In this document: positions 1 through 9,000 of the stretch, piece by piece | Numbering within the stretch: the stretch's first letter is position 1 | Layout of the letters: every line of letters begins with the position of its first letter | NCBI GenBank assembly: GCA_903847385.1 | Contig: CAINDO010000449.1 | Coordinates: 27,036-91,035 of the forward strand | Direction: 5' to 3' | DNA from: an uncultured Myxococcales bacterium | GTDB taxonomy: Bacteria; Myxococcota_A; Bradymonadia; UBA7976; UBA1532 | DNA: 64,000 nucleotides | Program-made: the position numbers and the translations under genes | The notes under the pieces: model-generated | The model's database searches: none | What the model saw: the letters and a program-made list of their open reading frames with translations, nothing else | What the model was told of the DNA's origin: nothing

Positions 1-1
1 G

Positions 2-127
2 TGGGTCGCGTTCGCCGAGCAGTCGGTGGGGGCACCAGCATCGACCCCCGACGTGGCCTCGGCAATGAGCTCCCTCGCCGAGGCACTTTTGGCCCGGTTC
101 AGCCTTCCTCCCCGCACGCGAGAATGA
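2..127 (+). CDS. C-terminal end of an unknown protein (cut by window start)
   Basis: Frame 2 is open from the window edge to a TGA at 125-127 and encodes about 41 residues with an ordinary GC-rich codon pattern and a helical, Ala/Leu-rich ending (AMSSLAEALLARFSLPPRTRE without its first residue or so). It converges on, and overlaps by about 29 bp, the XRE gene on the other strand. No family is recognisable from so short a tail. The overlap of two 3' ends is common in compact genomes, but the frame could also be chance. Confidence 0.4.
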   Translation, partial: WVAFAEQSVGAPASTPDVASAMSSLAEALLARFSLPPRTRE

Positions 128-443
128 GCTCCACGATGCGCCTGATCCTGCGCTGCTGCTCTGGCGTCTCCTCGCGAAGCACGTGAACGATCCTCCCGAC
201 CTCAGGCGGGAGTTGCTCGATCGGGGCCTCCCCACCCTCCCCGACCAGCGTCGCGAGGGACGTCCCGAGGACACGCGCCATCGTCTGCAGGTTGTCCACG
301 GTCGGCGACTGGACGCCACGTTCCACACGCGACACGGTCTCGAGCGCGAGGTCCGCGGCCTCCGCGAGCTGGGTCTGGGTCAGACCCGCCCGCTTCCGCG
401 CCTCTCGAAGCCGAGATCCAACCTCCACGCCTACTCCATTCAT
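99..443 (-). CDS. XRE-family helix-turn-helix regulator
   Basis: Small 114-residue cytoplasmic DNA-binding protein. Residues about 8-62 form a classic Cro/C1-type HTH: RLREARKRAGLTQTQLAEAA, then an ETVSRVERG recognition helix, then a typical DNLQTMARVLG ending. The remaining 45 residues are helical and acidic/basic (PPEVGRIVHVLREE and RRIRRIVELI), probably for dimerisation. The frame extends upstream to 608, but the ATG at 443 gives a normal-length XRE protein. It is divergent from the exported-protein genes that begin at 665, so it may regulate that promoter region; this is inference. A phage-repressor-like origin is also possible. Confidence 0.85.
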   Translation of the reverse strand: MNGVGVEVGSRLREARKRAGLTQTQLAEAADLALETVSRVERGVQSPTVDNLQTMARVLGTSLATLVGEGGEAPIEQLPPEVGRIVHVLREETPEQQRRIRRIVELILACGEEG

Positions 444-664
444 CCTCGTCTCCGCCGTGAGGGTCAGGGAGGCCTCGGACGAAACGAAGGGAGAGGACGC
501 CCATTGACGACATAGACGCCCACGTCCAACCGAGTTTAGGATGCGGCCTGTTGCCACGCCCTTGCTGGAACCGTATGGTGCGAATCGGAAGACGGCTGAA
601 TCCGTCACTGGGTGTGGGCGGCAGGGATGAAGCGTCGACGTACGTGTGCGTGAGGAGATGCAGG
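444..664. other. Divergent intergenic region
   Basis: About 220 bp between the XRE gene (leftward) and the Cys-rich lipoprotein gene (rightward). It should carry the promoters of both. I see no convincing -35/-10 pair, operator palindrome or small gene in it. Confidence 0.5.
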
Positions 665-1240
665 ATGGGGCGGTTGTCGCTGCTTGGTGGGCTTGCGGCT
701 CTGTTGTTGGCAGGTTGCCTTTCTGGGGAACTCGGCTCCAGGTGCACAGGTGAAACGGAGTGCGAATCAGGTCTCAGATGTTTCAAGCCGGCGGGCGAAA
801 GCACCGGCATTTGCACTGTGGCCTGTACTGCAGGGCGTTGCTCCAAAGGAACGTGTTTGGCATCGGTATCTGGGGACGTTTGCGCTCAGGCGTGCGAATC
901 ATCTTCCGAGTGCGAAGGCGACCTCGGGTGCGTTGAGCCACTTGGAGGCCCTGCAGGATGTTGGGTTGTCGACTCGAAGGTAGTGCCGGTTGAGGACGAC
1001 CTTCTGCCCCCGACCTCCAACAGTGAGCGTGATACCGAGGGGACTAACGCGCTGTGCAGCGACAACGTCGACAACGACGGAGACGGCTTCACCGACTGCG
1101 ACGACTACGGCTGCTCGGGCAACCCGGACGTCGCTGTATGTGGCGCGGGTGTGCAGGAGTGCGGCGTCGACTCGGATTGCCCCGCTGGTTTCTCGTGCGT
1201 CGAGCAACGATGTTCGAACGGGCAGGGAGGGAGCCAATGA
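665..1240 (+). CDS. Cys-rich lipoprotein
   Basis: Predicted 191-residue exported lipoprotein. The ATG at 665 gives a textbook signal: MGR, a hydrophobic run, then lipobox LLAGC with the lipidated Cys at residue 18. The mature part has many Cys arranged like short EGF/disulfide modules (for example C-x5-C-x5-C and PAGFSC), typical of Myxococcota surface proteins, and a DNVDNDGDGFTDCDD stretch resembling a calcium-binding loop. An upstream in-frame start (551) would bury the signal peptide, so I chose 665. It is the first of four co-directional genes for exported proteins. Ligand and function are unknown. Confidence 0.8.
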   Translation: MGRLSLLGGLAALLLAGCLSGELGSRCTGETECESGLRCFKPAGESTGICTVACTAGRCSKGTCLASVSGDVCAQACESSSECEGDLGCVEPLGGPAGCWVVDSKVVPVEDDLLPPTSNSERDTEGTNALCSDNVDNDGDGFTDCDDYGCSGNPDVAVCGAGVQECGVDSDCPAGFSCVEQRCSNGQGGSQ

Positions 1241-1331
1241 GTTCCACCTCGCCAGTGTCTGGCACGGCCACGAGCCCCACGGGCCGGCCACCCTTCTCGT
1301 GGTCCGACACGTTCACCCTTGAGGTGTTCCG

Positions 1332-2876
1332 GTGACTGCCCGGAATTTGGTAATCGCCGGGGGATTCATCTGCCAGGGGTGCTATGCGGCGACGGGTCTC
1401 CGGCAGGACACGACGTCGGTTGAGTCGAAGGTTGTCGCCAGCAAGACGGTTCCGGTGGAGCTCGACGCTCCGCGGGATGTCGCAATTCGGGCCGACGGTG
1501 GCCGCCTGACGTTCCAGGTCGACGACCTCAGGCAGTGCCGGGCCGATGTCGTGGAGACCCACGCGAACCGCGAGACCACCGCGCGCACCCTCCCCTCCAG
1601 CTTCTGGTGGGCCGCCGGATCAGCTGTGGCCGTTGTCGGAGCAGGGGCAGCGCTTTGGGGCGTGGGCGCAGAGAAGGTCTCCGAGGGGCAGTCGATCAGG
1701 CTTGGGGATCCCGACCACGAGAGGAGCCTCGACCGCGGTGTCCAGATGACAATTGCGGGGCAGGTGGCCGTTGCTGTCGGCGGGCTTGTACTGTCGTCGT
1801 CGGTCATCGACCTCTGGCTGGCGGGCGACGAATCGCGGGACTTCTCCACAACCACCACGACGAAGGGCACAGGTCACGAGTGCCGACGCCAAGCGGCCCC
1901 CAGCATCGAGCTGACCGCGCGAGTTGGGGGGATCGAAGCGTCCGTCCGGACGGACCTGACGGGAGCAGCGACGGTCAACCTCGCATCTCCGGCGTTCAGT
2001 TCGGCGGGGTTCGTCGAACCGCTCGGGACCGCGGCGTGCACAGGATGCAAGAGCGCGGAAATCGCTCTGAGCCCAGAGGAACTGAAGAACCTCATCCTTC
2101 CTCGGAAGATGCCTGAGGAGTTGCAGGCATGGCTCTCGAAGCACTCCGATGACCCGTCTGCGCCCGAGGTGCAGGCTGCGCTCGCTGAAAGCCTCCAGGC
2201 CGAGACGGAGCGACTCGCCGTGGAGTCGCGAGCTGCCATGTCGAGCGGTAACCTGGCGGATGCGCGGGAGAAGGCGAATCGCTGCCTCTTCTTGCTCCCG
2301 GAATCGGCAACCTGCCGGCAAGCCGCCGACGCAGTCACTCGCGGTGAAGCCGACGCTGCCCTTGCCCTCGGGCGGAAGGAAGCGAAGGCCAAGAATTTCG
2401 CTGCGGCGACAACGGCAGCGACAGAATGTCTGAAGCTGATCCCGGATTACGCTCCATGCAAGGCCCTCGCTCGCACGGCAGAGCTCGGTGCCGCAGCCGA
2501 GGCACAACGGGGCGAGGCCGCTGGAGCCGCGGAAGAGGCGCTAGACGATCTCGGAAAGGCCGCCGAAGTCGCAGCGCTGAAGCGGGCGCTCGACAGCCGC
2601 GGGTTGGCTTACAACTATGCGCAGTTGGCCCAGGGCATCAATTTCATGGTTGCCCGCGGATGCGAACGGCGGGCCGAGTTCCTGACCGAGTACTCGTGGA
2701 AGGACTGGACGACGGCTGCGACCGACTTCTGCAAGTCCAACTGGCCCGAATCCTGGCCTGAAGAGGGCGTGGGGGATCCACCTTCGCCGCAGGTCTGCCT
2801 CGGATTCGCCTTGTCGGGGAACTGTTCGGGTGGTGGCGGTCAACCCGGCGGCGGCAGACCGAAGTCGGGATGGTGA
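1332..2876 (+). CDS. Exported/membrane protein with Trp/Cys C-terminal domain
   Basis: 514 residues from a GTG preceded by a GAGG Shine-Dalgarno. A short hydrophobic N-terminus (LVIAGGFICQGCYAA) may be a signal, though its lipobox is poor. Two hydrophobic stretches near residues 93-115 and 135-155 look membrane-spanning. Residues about 250-410 are Ala/Glu-rich helices resembling TPR-like hairpins. The last ~95 residues contain EYSWKDWTTAATDFCKSNW and end GGGRPKSGW. The same terminal domain, including the KSGW end, recurs in the next gene, so the two are paralogues in this part. Function unknown; the cell-envelope location is inferred from the membrane segments and neighbours. Confidence 0.75.
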   Translation: MTARNLVIAGGFICQGCYAATGLRQDTTSVESKVVASKTVPVELDAPRDVAIRADGGRLTFQVDDLRQCRADVVETHANRETTARTLPSSFWWAAGSAVAVVGAGAALWGVGAEKVSEGQSIRLGDPDHERSLDRGVQMTIAGQVAVAVGGLVLSSSVIDLWLAGDESRDFSTTTTTKGTGHECRRQAAPSIELTARVGGIEASVRTDLTGAATVNLASPAFSSAGFVEPLGTAACTGCKSAEIALSPEELKNLILPRKMPEELQAWLSKHSDDPSAPEVQAALAESLQAETERLAVESRAAMSSGNLADAREKANRCLFLLPESATCRQAADAVTRGEADAALALGRKEAKAKNFAAATTAATECLKLIPDYAPCKALARTAELGAAAEAQRGEAAGAAEEALDDLGKAAEVAALKRALDSRGLAYNYAQLAQGINFMVARGCERRAEFLTEYSWKDWTTAATDFCKSNWPESWPEEGVGDPPSPQVCLGFALSGNCSGGGGQPGGGRPKSGW

Positions 2877-2892
2877 TGTGAGGGGTAGTGCG

Positions 2893-4407
2893 ATGAAGAC
2901 GAGTGCGGTCGCACAGGCGCGCCGAGATCTGCGCAGGAGCAGAACAACCCTAGCCTTGAGCGCGGCGGTCGTGGGGGTCCTCGGATGCGGTGGGAATCTG
3001 CGCAAGACCACGAGGTTTGACGACGTCCCTGTGAGGACCGAATCGGAGCACGAAGTGGTCGACCGTGCGAACTACCTCGGTAGCGCGGTCATCGAAAGCG
3101 GCCAGCTCGTCGTGCAGGTCCAGCAAGAGGACCTCTGCAGGCAGCGTGCAATCGAGGTCGTCGATCGGACACAGGTCGCGGGCATCACTAGCAAGCACCT
3201 GGGCGAAACCCGGCTCCCACACGACTGGGAGGACGCGCACTGCAATCGACGGCCCGCCGTTGGCCGCTCGGTGTACCTCCGGTTCAGGGAGCCGCCAGTC
3301 GTACCGTCATCTGTGCTCGCGGCCGCTCCGACTGACGCGTCCGGGACTGCCAGCTTCCCGCTCAAAGAACTTAAGGCGCAGCTCGTGGTGTATCCCGAAC
3401 CGGTCTTGGCCGCGCTCGTCGCGGCCTTGATGCCTGAGGAGGAAGCACCGGTGGAAGCGGCGAGCGCGCCGGGCACGCTCGCAACGCCTGCGCCACGGGC
3501 CTCGCCCTCGGCAGCGACTTCCCAGGGTGCCAGAGCGACGAAACCGGGTCCGACCGGGGAGAACTCCATGGTGATTGTCGCGACCGTGCCCGCGGAAGAC
3601 TTGCGTGCGCTCGTTGCCGACGCTCGATCCGAATTCGCCCAACAACGGGCGGCTGCCGAGTCGGAGGAGGCAGGCAGCACGATCGCTGTTGCGAAGGCGA
3701 ACCGGCAGAAGGAGCCCGATCCTGAGGCGGTGCGCGCTGCGGTCGCTCGCGGTGAACCTGTCGCGGACAGTCGAACTGCGGCGCTTGGCGAGGCGCGAGG
3801 TCGCCTCGCAGTCGCGGGCGCCTGGATGCAGTCAGTGAGGCCCGATGCGCCAGGCGCCCCTGAGCTGGCGAAATCCATTGACGACCAGCACTTCGAGGTC
3901 GCCCGAATCGCCAGCACCGCCGAGAGCTATGGCACATACCTTTCAGTGATGCCGAACGGCGCACACGCATCTGAGGCGAGGAAGGCCCTGGAGGCGATCA
4001 CCAAACGACAGGAAGCAGCAGCAGCGGCTGAGGCGCACAGGGCGGAGGCCGCAGCTGCAGCCAAAGAGGCCCTTGGCTACATCGGGAGCGCCGCGGACCT
4101 CGGTTTCTTCAAGCGGGTAGCCGTCACGCGCGACCTGCAATACAAGGGCGACCTACGGTCGGACATCAAAGACGCCGCCGAATTCGGCTGCGAGGCGAAA
4201 GCCGAGTTCCTCAGGAGCTACTCGTGGAGCGACTGGGTGCGGGCGGCAAACGACTATTGCAAGTCTGTTTGGCCAGATGCGAATTGGTGGACCGACGATG
4301 TCGGGCCCGGGCCCTCTCCATCGGTCTGCATTGCTGCGGCCCTGGCGGGGGACTGCGGAAAGAGTGGGCAAACGGGCGGCTCGGCGCCCAGCAAGTCCGG
4401 CTGGTAA
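2893..4407 (+). CDS. Lipoprotein paralogous at its C-terminus to the upstream gene
   Basis: 504 residues from ATG 2893, preceded by a GAGGGG-type ribosome site. A positively charged N-region, a hydrophobic core and lipobox VLGC put the lipidated Cys at residue 32. The body has a beta-rich N-terminal part and an Ala/Pro-rich linker (about 200-235), then long Ala/Glu helices. The C-terminal domain contains RSYSWSDWVRAANDYCKS and ends PSKSGW, matching the preceding protein position by position at Trp and Cys. Only 16 bp separate the two genes, so they are likely co-transcribed. No known family recognised. Confidence 0.78.
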   Translation: MKTSAVAQARRDLRRSRTTLALSAAVVGVLGCGGNLRKTTRFDDVPVRTESEHEVVDRANYLGSAVIESGQLVVQVQQEDLCRQRAIEVVDRTQVAGITSKHLGETRLPHDWEDAHCNRRPAVGRSVYLRFREPPVVPSSVLAAAPTDASGTASFPLKELKAQLVVYPEPVLAALVAALMPEEEAPVEAASAPGTLATPAPRASPSAATSQGARATKPGPTGENSMVIVATVPAEDLRALVADARSEFAQQRAAAESEEAGSTIAVAKANRQKEPDPEAVRAAVARGEPVADSRTAALGEARGRLAVAGAWMQSVRPDAPGAPELAKSIDDQHFEVARIASTAESYGTYLSVMPNGAHASEARKALEAITKRQEAAAAAEAHRAEAAAAAKEALGYIGSAADLGFFKRVAVTRDLQYKGDLRSDIKDAAEFGCEAKAEFLRSYSWSDWVRAANDYCKSVWPDANWWTDDVGPGPSPSVCIAAALAGDCGKSGQTGGSAPSKSGW

Positions 4408-4419
4408 GGAGCCGTCACA

Positions 4420-6054
4420 ATGAAGAGAACAACGTACTTCTTGGTCGCGTTGGTGGCCTCCGTGGCCGGTGGTTGCAAGAGCTCCAGCGACGGTCCAGGA
4501 ACAGACTCGCCTACGCCGGTCAGCGCGGCGGCCCCAGTGTCCGCGGGCGCATCCCCCGCAACAGCGCCACCCAGCGCAGCCGCCTCGTCAGGCGCGCCAA
4601 GTTCGGCGGCACAGGCGAGCTCGGCGACCGCAAGTGGGCCGCCAGGAGCTGTCGCCACCGCTCCTCCATCGGGCCCCGCGCAGAAGGCGTCTGCCCCGCC
4701 GGAAGCAGAAGCGGTGCCGGAGCTGTCCGAGGACATCGGGGTAGCGATCGTGGCGGCAGAGGTTCTGCACTCGGGTGGCCAGATGATCTCATGGCTGGCT
4801 GCAGATCATTTCGCGGTCGGCGTGCTGCTCGAAGCGACGAACCTGGGATCCGCGGTGCGTGAACCCCCCGTCGCGAAGGTCGTCATCGTGATCGACACCG
4901 AGTTGGGCGAGCTAACCTGCGCGGTCAGCGGCGCGAAGAGCGACCCGGCCTGGTTCGTCGATACTCCCGGAGCAAGCGGCAGCTGGCAGGAGTTCCGCCG
5001 TTGGCAGCAAGCACGTGCGCGCCATGTGGAGTTGGGGGCGCGCCCGGGCGGTTGGCTCGACCCGAAGCGGGGGCAGTCAGGATGGCCCGAGCACCTGTGG
5101 CGGCCGGGCGAGGCCATGCGATTCCAAGCCATCGCGGACTGCGCCGACCTGACGCTGCTCGATTCAGGAATCAAGGGCGCACGCGTGGCCGCCGCGGTTG
5201 AGGCCAAGGACATGGACCCCTTCGAGGGCTCGGCGCGGGCCGTGGCAATGCCGGTCGACTTCCCTGCGGCACGGTTCATCGCCGAAACCGTGATCCTCGA
5301 CGGTGGGCTGCGCGGGGTTGCCGCCGGAGACCGAATTGCCTACGGCGACGGCAAGGCGCTGCGCCAGGTGAGTGCCTGGACACTGCGTGCCGTGAAGCGC
5401 GCACCCGTTCCCGCCAAGTTCGTCCCCGTCGATGTCGGGACCGACGAGCTCACCGTCCACCTCGCGAGCGCAGCACGCACACATCGGACCGATTCCGCGA
5501 CGGTGCCGCCGCAGCGCAAGCGGATCACGGTTTCGGGCCGGGTCGGCATCGACGCAGCGGCGATAGTGCGGCGGCTCCAGGGCGCCGTCGACAGCTCCCG
5601 CGCCAAGGAGACCGCTGCCATTGCCGTAAGCACGGCGGCGGATGCAGCTCTGGCGAAGGCGGCCCCCAATAGCCCCGAGTGGGTGCAGGCATCTGGGGGA
5701 GTGCAGGCGGCTCGGGCCGCGGTCGCTCAGGCTTCTGCGGGTCTCAAGGGAGCCGAAGCCGCATTCGCGCGGAGCCAAGCATCGGAGCGGAACCGGCTCG
5801 CGTTCGCGTTCCCCTGCGAGCAGGTGGTCCTGACCACGAGCGCCGGTCCGGTCGCTCCAGTCAACGGTGCAGGCCTCAAGGCGAGCTGCGCGAAGCTCGG
5901 CACCGCCGACGCTGTCGATGTCCAGTGGACCTTCGACCTGACCCGCTACCAAATGCCGATGGTCCTCGGTCTGCCTTTCAAGACGTCGGCTGGCCCGAAG
6001 ACCGAGGTCGTCGCCGTGGCGACGGAGGAGACGGTCGCCATCGACCGGCGGTAG
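4420..6054 (+). CDS. Large lipoprotein with Ala/Ser/Pro linker
   Basis: 544 residues starting 12 bp after the previous stop. Signal peptide with lipobox VAGGC (Cys 19), followed by about 70 residues of Ala/Ser/Pro/Gly linker typical of lipoproteins that reach away from the membrane. From about residue 100 the sequence is globular, with beta-rich segments, a long Ala-rich helical insert (about 395-455) and a final beta-rich stretch. It lacks the Trp/Cys KSGW domain of its two neighbours. Last gene of the putative four-gene exported-protein operon. The next gene converges on it 27 bp downstream. Function unknown. Confidence 0.78.
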   Translation: MKRTTYFLVALVASVAGGCKSSSDGPGTDSPTPVSAAAPVSAGASPATAPPSAAASSGAPSSAAQASSATASGPPGAVATAPPSGPAQKASAPPEAEAVPELSEDIGVAIVAAEVLHSGGQMISWLAADHFAVGVLLEATNLGSAVREPPVAKVVIVIDTELGELTCAVSGAKSDPAWFVDTPGASGSWQEFRRWQQARARHVELGARPGGWLDPKRGQSGWPEHLWRPGEAMRFQAIADCADLTLLDSGIKGARVAAAVEAKDMDPFEGSARAVAMPVDFPAARFIAETVILDGGLRGVAAGDRIAYGDGKALRQVSAWTLRAVKRAPVPAKFVPVDVGTDELTVHLASAARTHRTDSATVPPQRKRITVSGRVGIDAAAIVRRLQGAVDSSRAKETAAIAVSTAADAALAKAAPNSPEWVQASGGVQAARAAVAQASAGLKGAEAAFARSQASERNRLAFAFPCEQVVLTTSAGPVAPVNGAGLKASCAKLGTADAVDVQWTFDLTRYQMPMVLGLPFKTSAGPKTEVVAVATEETVAIDRR

Positions 6055-6081
6055 CCGGAGGCACCGGCTCCTTCGTCTGCA

Positions 6082-9000
6082 TCAGGTCTTCCGGGTCCCG
6101 CTCTTTCCTCGGGCATTCTTCGGCGCCAACAGCAGCCAGTCCCCCACCCGCTTGGCGCAGTGTGCCCTGGTGATCGCCGACATGGCGGCGGCGAGTGGGA
6201 CGTTCCTGGGGCGGCACGGGTGCCCAACCAGTAGCCGAAGAGCTCCCTGCACGGGCACGCGGATGGTCGCCCCCGGGTTGGCCTCCACAAGCTGGGCCAC
6301 GACCTCCATGACGGCGATGGCTGGGTCCGGCGTGGTGACTGGCCAATTTGTCCACACGGGTGGCGCCTCACCCATCTGGACGACCGTGTTCCAGGCTAGG
6401 CAGTCGGTCCGCGACCGTCGGGCGCGGAGGAGGACGACGTCGGCCTGTGGGGGCCCGACGAGCGCCTTCTCCCTCTCGGGGCGGCGACCCCCGCGGGCGC
6501 GGAGCCGGAGGCGCAGAAGCTCCCCCTCTGGGTGTGGTTGCCGGCCTGTCACCCGGTAGGCGAGGTCGCCCTCGTTCCCGAGTACTCCGGGGAGGGCCGT
6601 CCAGGGGTCTCGTGGGTCTACGAGCGCCCAGGCCGCCCCGAATACGCGCACCGACTTCAGAGCGGCCCCGACCGCCCGACGGATACCTCCCTGGGGCAGC
6701 TCCCGGAGGGGCCGCAGATCCACGGCTACCCGTTGCCCCTCGGCGTAGACCTTGTGATTGTTCCCGAGCTTCGGGCGACCACCCCCGGCGAGGAAGTCTA
6801 TGTCCAGGCAATCCGGGGGCATGCGGATTACGGATGCCGCCGGGGTGTGCGTGGCGTTCACGCCCCGGCGACTTTTCGCTCTTCTTACAGAGCTTACGGC
6901 CGTTGTTGCAGCCGCTCCTTCGTCAGGTTCCCCTGGATCGTGATCATACGTTTCCACACTCTCACGATCCGAGAGGATTCCAGTAATACTGGAACCAGAG
7001 CTGTAAGGTAGACCCACGTCCTGCGAGACATGGTGATCATCCACAGAGCTCTCTAGGCCACAGAGCTTATAACTCGAGAGGAGAGAGGAAGAAGAGAACG
7101 GAGAAGAACATCCACCCCGAACTCCATCTCCCTCACCAACCGAGCACCTGGTTCCACTACCGCCTCCCCAGACCCCAATACCGACATCTGGAAGAGGTGA
7201 TACTACGAGGAGACTTGGCTCCCCGTCTTCCCTTGGCCTACCCGCCTCCCGAGGGAGGATAGTTTGCCAGGGGGCGACCATCGGATTCGGTTTCCCATCC
7301 CCGATGGGGGTATCATAGACACCTACGCCACGGGTGGAAGTACCCGAGGCCTCTTTCGTGTTGCTTTCATGGCCACCACCGTCAACATCTGGCTCTGTGC
7401 AGATTCCACAGTACTCTGGGTGGCAGTGTGTTGCCGTCATTGCCGAATTATCGGCAGCAGTTGACTCTACTTCTTCTCCCACGGCGACAACTAGTAAATT
7501 ACCGTGCTCTCTTCCTCCGTGCGGACCGATGTACCCACCAGAATAATTCGCTAGTTCGCGAACTATAGGCGCCGTCTCCTCTGTACGTCCGCCAACGTCT
7601 CCTCCCGTGGTGATAGTTCGTCTGTATCCATCCTCTTCTCCTCCATGTGAGCCGCTGTCCACACCAGGATAATTCGACAACTCGCGAATTGTCACCGCTT
7701 CTTCACACCAGTATAACTCATCTCCTCTGTGTGAATTTTCGCCACCACAATTCGACGAATTATCAACTACTCGTGGCTCTTCGGTGGATTCTTCTAGTTC
7801 GTCATCTCCTCCGAAATGAACAACTGCCCCACAATTCGATGTCGGATGAATTATCGGTGAACTCTGTGCGGCTCGTTCTGCTCCCGTGAACAGACCTGCT
7901 GTCAGAATTGTTGCCAGACCTGAATTATTGTTACCGCCATCGAATTCATCTCCACCATGGGCAATAATTCGGCCGGCGAATTGTTCTTCATCTCCCGGTG
8001 GCTCGGATCCGTCTGCCGCAGGCTGATAGTTCTCAGTTGCCAATAGTTCATCTCCATCGGCGATGATTCTGCGCTGCACCTCTCCACCTGGGACGAGCAT
8101 GTGGGGATAATTCGCCGGGCTCGTGGCCCCACAGTTCGTCCCGCTACGGGCACCACAACTCGCAGGGTTCCCCTCCCCCCGAGCATGCTCCCCTCCTCCT
8201 CCGTGGCGGGCGATCGCATGGGAATAGTTCGCTGGTTCTCCTCCCAAGCAGATGCCCCCGGGAACTTCTTCTCTTCCCGGAGCTGCGGTGGAATTCAGTG
8301 CGGAGAGCTTTCGGACCTCTCCTCGGTCGGGAGCTGTCGACCCACACGCCTCTCCGTCCTTCTCTCCGCCGGCTTCTCCCGGAGAACTCGCCGGCCCCAC
8401 GCCAGCTCCTTCTTCTCCTCCCGTGACGCTGGACACTCGCAAGAGGCCCGCGCTCTTCATCCAGTTCCTGGAGATCGCCTGGCCGCCCAGGCTCCGCACT
8501 CTTCTCTTCGTGGCGGCGGAGTCCCCGAGTTCCTCGAGCAGGGCGTCCGTCTTCCCCGCTACGAGCCCCACACCCGACGGCCGGACCTCGTAGGTCTTGA
8601 GGACCACGACCGGGTCGGATTCAGTGACCTCGCGGATGCGGGACTCCTTGTGCCCCTCCCCGAGCGGCCGGATCCCCGTGAAGCCGTGCTCCTTCGCCTT
8701 CGCCGAGAATTTCTCGAATGCCGCATGTGCGCCCGCGAGGCTCCTGGCCATCACGTAGATGTCGTCCAGGTAGGCGGACACGCGGTGCCCGTCCGTCTCC
8801 AGCTCCCGGAGCACGAGCGCCAACGCCAGGGCGAAGACCAGGGGCGAGAGCGGGTTCCCCTGCTCCAGCCCGCGGCCGTTTCGGCGGACGAGATTCCCGG
8901 AGCGGTCGACCGTTTGGATCCGCACGAGTTCGAGGACACGGCGGCGTGCCGCCTGGGGGATCCCCAACTCCTTCATGGCGGTCGTGGCGGCTTCATGAGG

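Noticed and set aside
7420..8260. CRISPR array
   Set aside because: Repeats vary in sequence and spacing, lie inside a coding frame, and no cas gene is nearby.
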